Source of the DNA: Sphingopyxis sp. | Lineage (GTDB): Bacteria; Pseudomonadota; Alphaproteobacteria; Sphingomonadales; Sphingomonadaceae | DNA: 51,726 nt | Assembly (NCBI GenBank): GCA_030145715.1 | Contig: JAIXHQ010000020.1 | Span: 1-51,726 of the forward strand | Reading direction: 5' to 3' | In this document: positions 40,059 to 49,412 of the stretch, one piece after another | How positions within the stretch are numbered: the stretch's first letter is position 1 | Layout of the letters: each line of letters starts with the position of its first letter | Notes under the pieces: model-generated | What the model saw: the letters and a program-made list of their open reading frames with translations, nothing else | What the model was told of the DNA's origin: nothing | Database searches by the model: none | Made by a program: the position numbers and the translations under genes

Positions 40059-41551
40059 CCGCCGAACTCGTCGACACGATCCGGACAACGATCCAGCCGA
40101 ACGACCACCCCTATATGAAGGGCGCCTGGCGGCCCACCTATAACGAATGGAACGCGATTTTCGCCACCGGCGATGCGGAGGTGATCGGCAATATTCCGAC
40201 CGACATCGATGGCGTTTACGTGCGGACAGGCGAGAACCAGGTTCATGAACCGATCGGACGCTATCATCCCTTTGACGGCGACGGGTTCATCCACGCGATC
40301 AGTTTCAAGGACGGCCGCGCGAGCTATCGCAGCCGCTTTGTGCGGACCAAGGGGTTCGAGGCCGAAAAAGAAGCCGGCCATTCGCTTTGGGCCGGGTTGA
40401 TGGAGCCGCCGCACAAGTCCACCCGCCACGGCTGGGGCGCGCAGGAATGGTTGAAGGATTCGAGCTCGACCGACGTCGCGATCCACGCGGGCAAGATCAT
40501 CTCGACCTTTTACCAGTGCGGCGAAGCCTATCGGCTCGATCCCTTTACGCTGGAACAGTTCGGCACCGAAAGCTGGGTGCCGCTCGACGGCATTTCGGCG
40601 CATTGCAAGGTCGATCTTGCCACCGGCGAACTGATGTTCTTCAACTATTCGAAGCACGCGCCCTATATGCATTATGGCGTCGTCGGCGCGGACAATCGGC
40701 TGAAGCATTATATTCCGGTGCCCCTGACCGGCCCCCGCCTGCCGCACGACATGGCGTTCACCGAAAACTACACGATCCTCAACGACATGCCGCTTTACTG
40801 GAACGAGGAGCTGCTCGAGCGAAGATTGCATGTCGTCCAGTTCCATCCCGATGAAAAGACGCGCTTCGCGATCATCCCACGGCATGGCCAGCCCGAAGAC
40901 ATACGCTGGTTCGAGGCAGAGCCGACCTATACGCTCCACTGGCTGAACGCCTGGGAGCAAGGCGACGAGATCATCCTCGACGGCTATTATCAGGAAGAGC
41001 CGATGCCGAAATCCTATCCGAACGCGCCCGATGGGCTGGAGCGGATGATGGCCTATCTCGACCAGGGGCTGCTCAAGCCGCGCCTCCATCGCTGGCGCTT
41101 TAACCTCAAGACCGGAAAGACGACCGAAGAAAGGCTCGACGACCGCGACCTTGAATTCGGCATGTTCAACCAGCGTTATGCGGGCAAACCCTATCGCTAT
41201 GCCTATAGCGCCATCCCCGAGCCGGGCTGGTTCCTGTTTCGCGGGCTTGTGAAGCATGATCTGAATGCCGGGACGAGCGAGGAATATGAATTCGGCCCCG
41301 GCCGTTTCGGTAGCGAGGCACCCTTCGCCCCGCGCATCGACGCACAGGACGAGGACGACGGCTATCTCGTCTCCTTCATCGCCGACCTGGAAACCGACCG
41401 GTCGGAATGCTTGCTGATCGACGCAAAGAAGGTGGCGGCGGGGCCGGTGTGCCGGATCATCCTGCCCGAACGCATCTGTTCGGGAACGCATACCGTGTGG
41501 GCGAGCGGCGACGACATGGGCATGGGCGAAAACAGCGTATTGGCCGCCTGA
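40055..41551 (+). CDS. Carotenoid/stilbene-cleavage type dioxygenase (RPE65/CCD family)
   Basis: A 498-residue seven-bladed propeller oxygenase that would cleave a C=C bond with O2. The four iron-binding histidines are all present: His183 (ISAHCKVDL), His231 (LPHDMAFTENY), His295 (TLHWLNAW) and His479 (GTHTVWAS). GRYHPFDGDGFIHAISF and GVYVRTGENQV are family motifs. At the position where lignostilbene dioxygenases have a substrate-binding Lys (ALKE), this protein reads STFYQCGEAY, so a 4-hydroxystilbene substrate is less likely. That alignment is by eye. It overlaps the NMO-type gene by 4 nt and precedes an acyl-CoA ligase. Confidence 0.88.
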   Translation: MTAELVDTIRTTIQPNDHPYMKGAWRPTYNEWNAIFATGDAEVIGNIPTDIDGVYVRTGENQVHEPIGRYHPFDGDGFIHAISFKDGRASYRSRFVRTKGFEAEKEAGHSLWAGLMEPPHKSTRHGWGAQEWLKDSSSTDVAIHAGKIISTFYQCGEAYRLDPFTLEQFGTESWVPLDGISAHCKVDLATGELMFFNYSKHAPYMHYGVVGADNRLKHYIPVPLTGPRLPHDMAFTENYTILNDMPLYWNEELLERRLHVVQFHPDEKTRFAIIPRHGQPEDIRWFEAEPTYTLHWLNAWEQGDEIILDGYYQEEPMPKSYPNAPDGLERMMAYLDQGLLKPRLHRWRFNLKTGKTTEERLDDRDLEFGMFNQRYAGKPYRYAYSAIPEPGWFLFRGLVKHDLNAGTSEEYEFGPGRFGSEAPFAPRIDAQDEDDGYLVSFIADLETDRSECLLIDAKKVAAGPVCRIILPERICSGTHTVWASGDDMGMGENSVLAA

Positions 41552-41552
41552 G

Positions 41553-43245
41553 ATGATTGTTGCGGGAGAGGAAAAACGGCGGCGGAATCGCGACAGCGGA
41601 TGGTGGGGCGACCAGAGTTTCGCCGACCTGTTCGCGGCCAATGCGGCGGCCCATCCCGACAGGCTGGCGCTGGTCGATGCGCCGAACCGCGCCGATTTTG
41701 CTTTCGGCGAACCGCAGCGGCTAAGCTATGCCGAATTGGCGGCAGAGATCGACCGGATGGCGGGCGCCCTCGTCCAGGCGGGGATCAGCAAGGACGATGT
41801 CCTGTTCGTCCAGCTTCCGAATATCAGCGAATTTGTCGCGCTCTATTTCGCCGCGGCAAAAATCGGCGTGATCGTCAGCCCGGCGGCGATCCAGTATCGC
41901 AGCCATGAACTGAAAGCGATGATCGCGATCGTCCAGCCGCGCGCCTTTGTCTGCGCGACCCAGGTCAAGGGATGCGACCATCTCGGTGTCGCGCAGCCGC
42001 TGCTGAACGGCATCGCGCTGATGACCTTTGGCCCCAACACGCCGCCGGATGCCCTCGACCTTTCGACCGCAAGCGGCGATGAAGCGATGCTTGCCGCCCA
42101 TGTCGCGGCCAATCCGGTCGATGCCGACGACATCTTCACCATCTGCTGGACGTCGGGCACCACCGGCGTGCCCAAGGGTGTGCCGCGCAGCCACAATCAC
42201 TGGATCGCGGTCGCGGGCGCCGGTTATGAGGCGATGAAGGTCGGGCCAGCCGACATATTGCTGAACCCCTTTCCGCTTATCAACATGGCAAGCATCGGCG
42301 GCATCACCATGTGCTGGCTGACCAGTGCCGGGACGATGGTGCTTCACCATCCCTTCGACCCCGCCGTCTATCTTGGGCAGATCGCGACCGAGCGGCCCAG
42401 CCTGACCATCGCACCGCCCGCAGTGCTCAACATGTTGTTGCAGAACGAGGCGTTGCTGGCGAGCGTCGACCTGTCGAGCCTGCGCGTCATCGCGTCGGGA
42501 TCGGCGCCGCTCGCGCCCGCGATGGTGCGCGGCTTTCAGGAAAGACTGGGCATCATCATCGTCAATGTCTTTGGATCGAACGAGGGGATGAGCTTCATCA
42601 CCGGCGAAGGCGACATGCCCGATCCCGACAAGCGCGCGAGCCTGTTTCCGCGCCGCGGCACCTATCCGCGCCCCTATGGCAAGGGCCGCGCACCCAATAT
42701 TCGAAAGCCGCCTCGTCCCACCCGGCGGCGGTGATCCGATCGAAGCGGACGGCCTATCGGGCGAGTTGCAGATTCGCGGACCGACGCTGTTCGAGGGGTA
42801 TCACAATGCACCCGACCGCACCGCCGAAGCCTTCACCGACGACGGCTGGTTCCGCACCGGCGACCTGTTCGAGATTGCCGAGGGCGGCGATTTCTATCGC
42901 TTCGTCGGACGCTGCAAGGATCTGATCATTCGTGGCGGCATGAACATATCGCCCGAGGAAATCGACCAATTGCTCGGCGGTCACCCGCTGCTCGCAGAGG
43001 TGTGTGCCTTTTCGCTTCCCGATCCGACGATGGGCGAACGCATCGGCCTTGCCTATGTCCCGCGCGGTGCGGACGACGTCGGGATCGGTGAAGTGACCGA
43101 CTATCTGCGCGGCCAAGACCTCGCGGTGTTCAAATTGCCCGAACGCCTGTTTCGCTTCGATGCCCTGCCGCGCAACGTCACCAACAAGGTGATGCGCAGC
43201 GAGGTGCGCGGCAGGGCGCTTTCAATGCTCGAAAAGGACGCCTGA
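41553..43245 (+). pseudogene. Acyl-CoA synthetase (AMP-forming) with a single-base frameshift
   Basis: An ANL-superfamily CoA ligase that activates a carboxylic acid through an acyl-adenylate. The first part runs from ATG 41553 to a stop at 42734. It has the P-loop TSGTTGVPKGVPRSH and the adenine motif VFGSNEG. The rest continues in the next frame to 43245. It has GWFRTGDLF, RCKDLIIRGGMNISPEEI and the Lys motif in NVTNKVMRSEV. The total span is 1,693 nt, one base more than a multiple of three. The shift falls between about 42676 and 42706. Candidate extra bases are a G in GGG (42683-42685) or an A in AAA (42704-42706). It may be a true disrupted gene or a sequence error. If repaired it would be about 563 residues, near the usual length. 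Confidence 0.85.
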
Positions 43246-43246
43246 C

Positions 43247-44476
43247 ATGGCCAAAGATGTCTTCATACTCGGCGGCGCACAGAGCGATTTCGCGCGCAAC
43301 GTGGAACGCGAAGGCGGCCGACTGTTCGAACTGTTCCGCGATGTTGCCGAAGCGGCGTTCGCGGCGACCGGCATCGAACCGAAAGAGGTCGAAACCGCCC
43401 ATGTCGGCAATTTCGTCGGCGAACTGTTCGCGGGACAGGGTCAGCTCGGCGGCTTTTTCGGCCATGTCCACCCTGATCTGGCGGGCATTCCGGCTTCGCG
43501 GCACGAAGCCGCCTGCGCATCGGGAAGCATCGCGATCCTCGCCGCCGCCGCGGAGATCGAGGCCGAACGCTATGGCCTCGCGCTCGTCCTCGGCATCGAG
43601 TTGATGCGCAATGTTCCGGGCCAGCGCGCCGCCGAATATCTGGGCGCCGCCGCCTGGGCGGGACGCGAGGCGCAGGAGGCACGCTATCTGTGGCCATGGA
43701 TGTTCGCGCGCGTGGCCGAGGAATATCAGGACCGCTTCGGCCTCGACCGCGCGCATCTCAGCGCCATTTCGGCCAATAATTTCGCCAACGCAAAGAAGAA
43801 CCCCAACGCGCAGACGCGCGGCTGGGCAATCACCGACGATCATCTGGCGGACAATGACGATGTCAATCCGCTGATCGAAGGCAGCCTGCGCAAATCGGAC
43901 TGCGGGCAAGTGACCGATGGCGCGGCGGCGATTTTCCTGGCCTCGCGCGAGGTGGCCGAAACCTATGCCAAGCGGCGCGGCATCGCGGTCGAAAGCATCC
44001 CGCGCATCAAGGGTTGGGGCCACGCCACGGCCCCCCTGCTCTATTCGACCAAGGTGGCGGCCAGTCGCGGCGGCGATTATGTTTTCCCCAGCGTGCGCAA
44101 GGCGATGACGGACGCATTGCGCCGGGCGGAGATGCCCGACATTTACGCCTGCGACGGGGTCGAGGTGCATGATTGCTTTTCGATCACCGAATATATGGCG
44201 ATCGATCATTTCGGTATCACCAAACCGGGCGAAAGCTGGCGCGCGATCGAGGACGGCACAATTGCCCTTGGCGGAAAGCTGCCGGTCAATCCGTCGGGCG
44301 GACTGATCGGGCTGGGCCATCCGGTCGGTGCGACCGGGGTGCGAATGTTGCTGGACAGTTGGCGGCAGGTAACGTGCCATGCGGGCGACTATCAGGTCGG
44401 CGGCGCAAGGAATTTCGCCACCTTCAATGTCGGGGGCAGCGCCACCACGGCGGTCAGTTTTGTCATCGGCGTCTGA
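43247..44476 (+). CDS. Thiolase family protein, SCP2/SCPx type
   Basis: A 409-residue thiolase that would cleave a 3-oxoacyl-CoA with CoA, or make the reverse bond. Nucleophile Cys90 is in HEAACASGS. His308 and Cys310 are in VEVHDCFSI, the HDCF motif typical of SCP2/SCPx and archaeal-type thiolases. His358 is in GGLIGLGHPVGATG. The motif set is complete. It starts 1 nt after the ligase stop and is followed by a second, different thiolase, so the operon has two thiolysis-type genes. Confidence 0.9.
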   Translation: MAKDVFILGGAQSDFARNVEREGGRLFELFRDVAEAAFAATGIEPKEVETAHVGNFVGELFAGQGQLGGFFGHVHPDLAGIPASRHEAACASGSIAILAAAAEIEAERYGLALVLGIELMRNVPGQRAAEYLGAAAWAGREAQEARYLWPWMFARVAEEYQDRFGLDRAHLSAISANNFANAKKNPNAQTRGWAITDDHLADNDDVNPLIEGSLRKSDCGQVTDGAAAIFLASREVAETYAKRRGIAVESIPRIKGWGHATAPLLYSTKVAASRGGDYVFPSVRKAMTDALRRAEMPDIYACDGVEVHDCFSITEYMAIDHFGITKPGESWRAIEDGTIALGGKLPVNPSGGLIGLGHPVGATGVRMLLDSWRQVTCHAGDYQVGGARNFATFNVGGSATTAVSFVIGV

Positions 44477-44477
44477 T

Positions 44478-45635
44478 TTGACAGAGGTCTATCTGTACGA
44501 CGCCGTGCGGACCCCGCGCGGCAAGGCGCGGCCCGACGGCGGCCTTGCCCATCTGTCGCCGCAGGAACTGGTCCGCCAGCAAGCGGCGGCGCTTGCGGCG
44601 CGGTGCGGCGACGTCGCCGCCACGCCCGACGCACTGATCCTGGGCTGCGTCACGCAAAGCGGCACACAGGGCGGACACATCGCGATGCTGGCCAAATTGC
44701 ACGCGGATCTGCCTGATGCGACGACCGCGCACAGCCTCAATAATTATTGCGCATCAGGGCTGTCGGCGATCGGCCAGGCGGTCGCAAAAATAGCGAGCGG
44801 CGAGATCGAAACCGCGCTGGCCGGCGGCGTCGAATCGATGAGCGGCGCACCCTTCCTTGGCGATCGCGCCGCTTTTTACACCAACCGGGAACTGCCGCCC
44901 CATGCGCGTTTCGTGCCGCCGGTACTCGCCGCCGACCGGCTGGCGCAGGCAGAGGGGATCACCCGCGCCGAACTGGACGCCGCCGCGCTGGCCTCGCAAC
45001 AAAAGGCGGGCGCGTCCGAGGGCGACACCGCGCTGCAGGCATCGCGCATCGCGACGGGCGCCCTGAACCGGGAGGAATGCATCCGGCCGCTGACGACGGC
45101 GGAATCGCTGGCCGCCACGCCGCCGTCGTTCGGCGATTTGCAAACGCAATATAGCGGCGCATTGGATGGCGCGACATTCGAGCCGCTGCACAGCATCGCG
45201 CACGCGCCGCCGATCTGCGACGGTGCCGGGCTTGCGCTGGTCGGCGGCAAAGGACTGGACCCCCCACCGCGCGCCCGCGTCGTCGCCTTTGCCGAGAGCG
45301 GCGGCGATCCCGCGGCATCGCTGACCGCCGGATTCGCCGCGATGGACAAGGTTTTGGTCCGCGCGGGGCTGACACTTGGCGCGATCGACCGGATCGAGTT
45401 CATGGAGGCCTTTGCCGTGACCATCGCCAAATTCCTGCGCGACCGGGATGCCAACCCGGCGCGGGTCAATGTCAGCGGCGGGCACCTTGCCAAAGGCCAT
45501 CCGATGGGCGCGAGCGGCGCGATCCTGGCCTCGACTCTGCTCGACGCGCTCGATGCGTGCGGGGGGCGCTATGGCCTGGTCGTGCTGACCGGCGCGATGG
45601 GTGTCGGCGCCGCGATGATCGTCGAGCGGCAATAG
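44478..45635 (+). CDS. Thiolase family protein, atypical active site
   Basis: A 385-residue thiolase of the degradative/acetyl-CoA acetyltransferase type. The TTG at 44478, 1 nt after the previous stop, gives the normal start (LTEVYLYDAVRTPRGKA). Nucleophile Cys91 is in NNYCASGLSAIG, and His341 in GGHLAKGHPMGASG. The usual NEAFA motif reads MEAFA, and the C-terminal acid/base Cys of the CxGxG loop is replaced (VVLTGAMGVGAAMIVE). So it may be impaired, or may catalyse a different reaction or serve in a complex. No gene follows in the operon before the riboswitch. Confidence 0.87.
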   Translation: MTEVYLYDAVRTPRGKARPDGGLAHLSPQELVRQQAAALAARCGDVAATPDALILGCVTQSGTQGGHIAMLAKLHADLPDATTAHSLNNYCASGLSAIGQAVAKIASGEIETALAGGVESMSGAPFLGDRAAFYTNRELPPHARFVPPVLAADRLAQAEGITRAELDAAALASQQKAGASEGDTALQASRIATGALNREECIRPLTTAESLAATPPSFGDLQTQYSGALDGATFEPLHSIAHAPPICDGAGLALVGGKGLDPPPRARVVAFAESGGDPAASLTAGFAAMDKVLVRAGLTLGAIDRIEFMEAFAVTIAKFLRDRDANPARVNVSGGHLAKGHPMGASGAILASTLLDALDACGGRYGLVVLTGAMGVGAAMIVERQ

Positions 45636-45699
45636 TCATTGCGAAAAAGCGCCGCTGCGCTATGGGCGGCGCGTGCGGGGCGTATCCCGTGCATGATCG

Positions 45700-45892
45700 C
45701 GCCGGTGCCCGAATGGGCTAAAAATGGGAACGCGGTACGCGGGATCGACCTGATCCCGCAAAGCCGAGGCTGTCCCTGCAACTGTAAGCGGTGAGCGAGA
45801 TGCACCGGTCCGGATGTCCGGATCAGCCACTGGGATCATCCTGGGAAGGCGTGCATCAAGCCCTGACCCGCGAGCCAGGAGACCTGCCGGCG
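45700..45892 (+). promoter_or_regulatory. Cobalamin (B12) riboswitch
   Basis: An adenosylcobalamin-type aptamer in the leader of the btu operon. Conserved blocks are present in order: GGTGCCCGAATGGG near the 5' end, GGGAACGCGGT, the GCAACTGTAAGCGG core (45778-45791), AGCCACTGGG, CTGGGAAGGCG and the B12 box GCCAGGAGACCTGCC (45874-45888). The 3' part of the leader (45893-46084) would hold the expression platform. Expected effect is to shut off btuB when cobalamin is plentiful. Edges are approximate. Confidence 0.93.
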
Positions 45893-45955
45893 TGGGTCGC
45901 TCAATGCCAAGGCCCAGGGAAAGGCCGCGGCACGGAGATTTCCGTCGAGCGACGA

Positions 45956-45978
45956 CCAAGCGGCTGGAGCCGCTTTGG
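45956..45978 (+). promoter_or_regulatory. Leader hairpin between the B12 aptamer and btuB
   Basis: CCAAGCGG and CCGCTTTGG form an 8-bp stem with one bulged base and a CTGGAG loop, 64 nt after the B12 box. It could belong to the riboswitch expression platform. No T-run follows, so control at translation or by Rho is more likely than intrinsic termination. The remaining 105 nt to the ATG holds a GGGGGGA ribosome site and no gene. Confidence 0.35.
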
Positions 45979-46084
45979 TGCCGGGGGCCGCAGGCGTGAC
46001 GCCACTTGCGATTCCGGCATCGGTCGATCGCGCCCGCGTATCGGCAGGCTCCGCCTTTACTGCCGGCGTGTGGGGGGATTCCCG

Positions 46085-47944
46085 ATGTTGAAGTTTGCGA
46101 CCATTTCCATCCTTGCGCTGGCGACGGCGACACCCGCCCTTGGCCAGACGTCCGACGGCGACCCCGGCGACGAAATCGTCGTCACCGCGTCGGGCATCGC
46201 GCAATCGCGCGACGAGGTGGGGCAGGCGATCACCATCATCGACGCGGCAACGATCGAAAGGCGGCAGACGATCGACGTCGTCGACCTGCTCGCGACGACG
46301 CCGGGGGTGCGTTTCAATCGCACAGGCACCACGGGTTCGGTGACGGGCGTTTCGCTGCGCGGTGCGGAAACGACGCAGACGCTGGTGCTGATCGACGGGG
46401 TCAAGGTCAACGACACGAGCGGCATCGGCGACGCCTATGATTTCGGCCACCTGCTGACCGGTAATTTCAACCGGATCGAAGTGTTGCGCGGATCGAACTC
46501 GGTCGTGCACGGCAGCCAGGCGATCGGCGGCGTGGTCAGCCTGATGACCGCCACCCCGGCCGATGGCTTTGCGGCCAATGCGTCCGCCCAATATGGTTAC
46601 AGCGACACGCTGACGGCAAAGGCGGGCGTGTCGGGCACCGCCGGGCGCGTTTCGGGCGGCATCGGCGGCGCCTATTTTCGTACCGACGGCATATCTTCGG
46701 CGGCGGTCGGCACCGAACGCGACGGATACCGGAATTTCGCTGGCAACGCGCGCATGAGCGCGGCGTTCAGCGATGCGCTGAGCCTTGACCTGCGCGGCTA
46801 TTACATCAACGCCGACCTGAATTATGACAGCTTTTTCGGCACGCCGGCCGACAGTGCCGACATCGCCAAGCTCGACCAATATGTCGGCTATGCCGGCCTG
46901 AACCTCGACCTGTTCGACGGCCGTTTCACCAGCCGCGCGGCGGTGACATGGCTGCGCAACGAGCGCGATTATTATTATGTTCGCGGCACCGCACCCGATT
47001 ACGGCTATTCGGGCACCAATCTGCGGTTCGAATATAAGGGCGTGGTGACGCCCGTGGAGCAGGCAAAGCTGATCTTCGGTTATGAACATGAGCGGCCCGA
47101 TTATGATTTCTTCGGCTTTGGATCGACCGCCAGCGAGCGGGCGAATATCGACAGCGTCTATGCGCTTGGCGTTGTGCAGCCCTTTGTCGGCCTGTCGCTG
47201 ACCGGCGGGGTTCGCCGCGACGAACATAGCCAGTTCGGCGGCGCGACGACATTCGGCGCCAATAGCAATTATTCGCCCAACGGCGGCGCGACCAATGTTC
47301 GGCTGAGTTATGGCGAAGGGTTCAAGGCCCCGTCGCTGTACCAATTATACGACAGTTTCAGCGGCAATGTGTCGCTGCGCCCCGAACGGTCGAAAAGCTA
47401 TGATGTCGGCATCGACCAGAAGCTGGCGGATGGCCGCGCGGTGGTGTCGCTGACCGCGTTCCTGCGCGATACGACCGATCAGATCAATTACGACAATGCG
47501 ACCTTCACCTATGGCAATATCGATCGGACGCGAGCCCGGGGCGTCGAGGCGACACTCGCGCTGAAACCCACCGATGCGCTGAACGTCACGGCATCCTACA
47601 GCTATATCGACGCGCGCGATCGGTCGGGACGTCCGGCGTTCGACGGCAAGCGCCTGCCCCGCCGCGCCGAAAATGCGATCAGCCTGTCCGCCGATTATGA
47701 CTGGTCGTTCGGCCTGTCGACCGGCGCCACGCTGACGATGGTGGGTGACAGTTTCGACGATGCGGCCAATGCTGTCTCGCTCGACGGTTATGCGTTGGCG
47801 GGCATCCGCGCCTCCTTTCCTGTCGGCGGCAATTTCGAGGTTTATGGCCGTATCGACAATCTGTTCGACGCCGTTTACGCGACGGCGGCGGGCTATGGCG
47901 TCTATGGCCGTGCCGCCTATGGCGGCGTCCGGGCGCGCTTCTGA
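46085..47944 (+). CDS. btuB: TonB-dependent vitamin B12 receptor BtuB-like
   Basis: A 619-residue outer-membrane receptor. Signal peptide MLKFATISILALATATPALGQ, TonB box region DEIVVTASGIAQSRDEVG and plug motifs (VSLRGAETTQTLVLIDGVKV, FNRIEVLRGSNSVVHGSQAIGGVVSL) are clear. The barrel ends with VRARF. Length matches BtuB (about 600) better than siderophore receptors. ATG at 46085 follows GGGGGGA. It is placed right after the cobalamin riboswitch and overlaps cobO, which fixes its role as a corrinoid receptor by context. Confidence 0.92.
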   Translation: MLKFATISILALATATPALGQTSDGDPGDEIVVTASGIAQSRDEVGQAITIIDAATIERRQTIDVVDLLATTPGVRFNRTGTTGSVTGVSLRGAETTQTLVLIDGVKVNDTSGIGDAYDFGHLLTGNFNRIEVLRGSNSVVHGSQAIGGVVSLMTATPADGFAANASAQYGYSDTLTAKAGVSGTAGRVSGGIGGAYFRTDGISSAAVGTERDGYRNFAGNARMSAAFSDALSLDLRGYYINADLNYDSFFGTPADSADIAKLDQYVGYAGLNLDLFDGRFTSRAAVTWLRNERDYYYVRGTAPDYGYSGTNLRFEYKGVVTPVEQAKLIFGYEHERPDYDFFGFGSTASERANIDSVYALGVVQPFVGLSLTGGVRRDEHSQFGGATTFGANSNYSPNGGATNVRLSYGEGFKAPSLYQLYDSFSGNVSLRPERSKSYDVGIDQKLADGRAVVSLTAFLRDTTDQINYDNATFTYGNIDRTRARGVEATLALKPTDALNVTASYSYIDARDRSGRPAFDGKRLPRRAENAISLSADYDWSFGLSTGATLTMVGDSFDDAANAVSLDGYALAGIRASFPVGGNFEVYGRIDNLFDAVYATAAGYGVYGRAAYGGVRARF

Positions 47945-48552
47945 TGAAGCCGCGCACCGACGCCGAGCATAAGGCGAAGATGCAGAAGATCCAGGCCGCG
48001 CAGGCAAGGAAGGTCGCGGCCAAGACGGTCGAGAAGGGGCTGGTCATCGTCCATACGGGCCCCGGCAAGGGCAAGACGTCGGCGGCGCTCGGCATGGCGG
48101 TGCGCGCGATCGGCCATGGGATGAAGGTCGGCGTCGTGCAATTTGTAAAGGGCGCGATGGCCACGGGCGAGAAAGCGGTGTTGGACCGCTTTCCCGACCT
48201 GATCGAGTTCAAGCCCATGGGCGAAGGCTTCACCTGGGACACGCAGGACCGCAGCCGCGACATCGCGGTCGCGCGCGAAGCGTGGGACGAGGTGAAGCGC
48301 ATGATCGCCGATCCCGATTATGCCATGGTCATCGCCGACGAACTCAACATCGTGCTGCGATATGATTATCTGCCGGTGGACGAAGTGCTGGAGGCGCTGA
48401 ATGCGAAACCGTTCATGACGCATGTGATCGTCACCGGCCGCAACGCGCCGCGGCCGCTGATCGACGCCGCCGATCTTGTCACCGAAATGGCGCAGGTGAA
48501 GCATCCGTTTCGCGAACAGAATGTGAAGGCGCAGAAAGGGATCGAATTCTGA
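47944..48552 (+). CDS. cobO: Cob(I)yrinic acid a,c-diamide adenosyltransferase
   Basis: A 202-residue CobA/CobO/BtuR-type enzyme that transfers the adenosyl group of ATP to cobalt, making the coenzyme form from salvaged corrinoids. The P-loop is HTGPGKGKTSAALG. GMKVGVVQFVKGA and VIADELNIVLRYDYLPVDEVL are family signatures. Basic N-terminal helix precedes it. ATG at 47944 overlaps the btuB stop by 1 nt, and the stop overlaps btuF by 1 nt, so translation is coupled throughout. Confidence 0.95.
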   Translation: MKPRTDAEHKAKMQKIQAAQARKVAAKTVEKGLVIVHTGPGKGKTSAALGMAVRAIGHGMKVGVVQFVKGAMATGEKAVLDRFPDLIEFKPMGEGFTWDTQDRSRDIAVAREAWDEVKRMIADPDYAMVIADELNIVLRYDYLPVDEVLEALNAKPFMTHVIVTGRNAPRPLIDAADLVTEMAQVKHPFREQNVKAQKGIEF

Positions 48553-49412
48553 TGCGGCGGCGGGCGCGTATGGCGGCTCTTGCGGTGCTGCTTGCGGGTG
48601 GCGCGGGGCTGCTGTCGGCCACCTCCCCGCCCCCGTCGGCCAAGGCGCCGACGGTCCCACGGCGCATCGTGTCGATCAATTTATGCGCCGACCAGCTTGT
48701 TCTTGCCCTCGCCGATCGGGATCAGATCGCCGGGCTGACGAAAAATGCCACCGACGCCGCAATGTCGGGAGAGGCGGAAAAGGCACGTGGGATCCCGTTG
48801 CTGAGCAATTCGGCCGAACAGATATTGGCTATCGATCCCGACCTGATCGTCGGGATGCCCGCCAGCCGCAGCGCGGCGCTCCGCGTCCTGCCGCAACAGG
48901 ATTATCCGCTGCTCGACCTTGCCACCGCCAACACGCTCGAAGAAATCCATGCGTCGATCCGCGCGACGGCGGCGGCGGTCGGTCATCCGGATCGCGGCGC
49001 GGCGCTGATCGCGCGGATGCAGGGCGAACTGGCAGGGCTGCCAAAGCCGGGCAAGGGCCGTGTTGCCGCTTATTACCAGCGGCGTGGGTATATGACCGGC
49101 ACCGACACGCTGATCGACGAATTGATGGGGCGGGTCGGATTGGTGAACCTGGCCGGCAAACTTGGCAAGCCGCCGCTGTCGCAACTGAGCCTTGAAGAGA
49201 TGGTCGCCGCCCAGCCCGATTTTCTGATCGTCGAAAGCGCGACCGACAGAGTGACCGACCAGGGGAGCGAAATGCTGCATCATCCCGCAATAAAAGACAT
49301 CCCGCGCATCAGCATTCCCCAGGCGTGGACCGTGTGCGGCAGCCCCGCCTATACCGACGCGGCGCGCAGCATCGTCGCGCAGATCGCACGTATCGACGGG
49401 AACCGATCATGA
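48552..49412 (+). CDS. btuF: Periplasmic cobalamin-binding protein BtuF-like
   Basis: A 286-residue class III substrate-binding protein of the ABC uptake system. Signal peptide (MAALAVLLAGGAGLLSA) is followed by RRIVSINLCADQLVLALADRD, the usual start of BtuF domains. LSNSAEQILAIDPDLIVGMP and EMVAAQPDFLIVESA are the paired-lobe motifs. No lipobox Cys is seen, so it is probably soluble in the periplasm. It overlaps btuC as ATGA. Corrinoid as ligand follows from the operon. Confidence 0.9.
   Translation: MRRRARMAALAVLLAGGAGLLSATSPPPSAKAPTVPRRIVSINLCADQLVLALADRDQIAGLTKNATDAAMSGEAEKARGIPLLSNSAEQILAIDPDLIVGMPASRSAALRVLPQQDYPLLDLATANTLEEIHASIRATAAAVGHPDRGAALIARMQGELAGLPKPGKGRVAAYYQRRGYMTGTDTLIDELMGRVGLVNLAGKLGKPPLSQLSLEEMVAAQPDFLIVESATDRVTDQGSEMLHHPAIKDIPRISIPQAWTVCGSPAYTDAARSIVAQIARIDGNRS

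Noticed and set aside
45836..47344. 502-codon minus-strand frame opposite btuB
   Set aside because: It covers the riboswitch and the receptor's coding strand and has no protein-like features.
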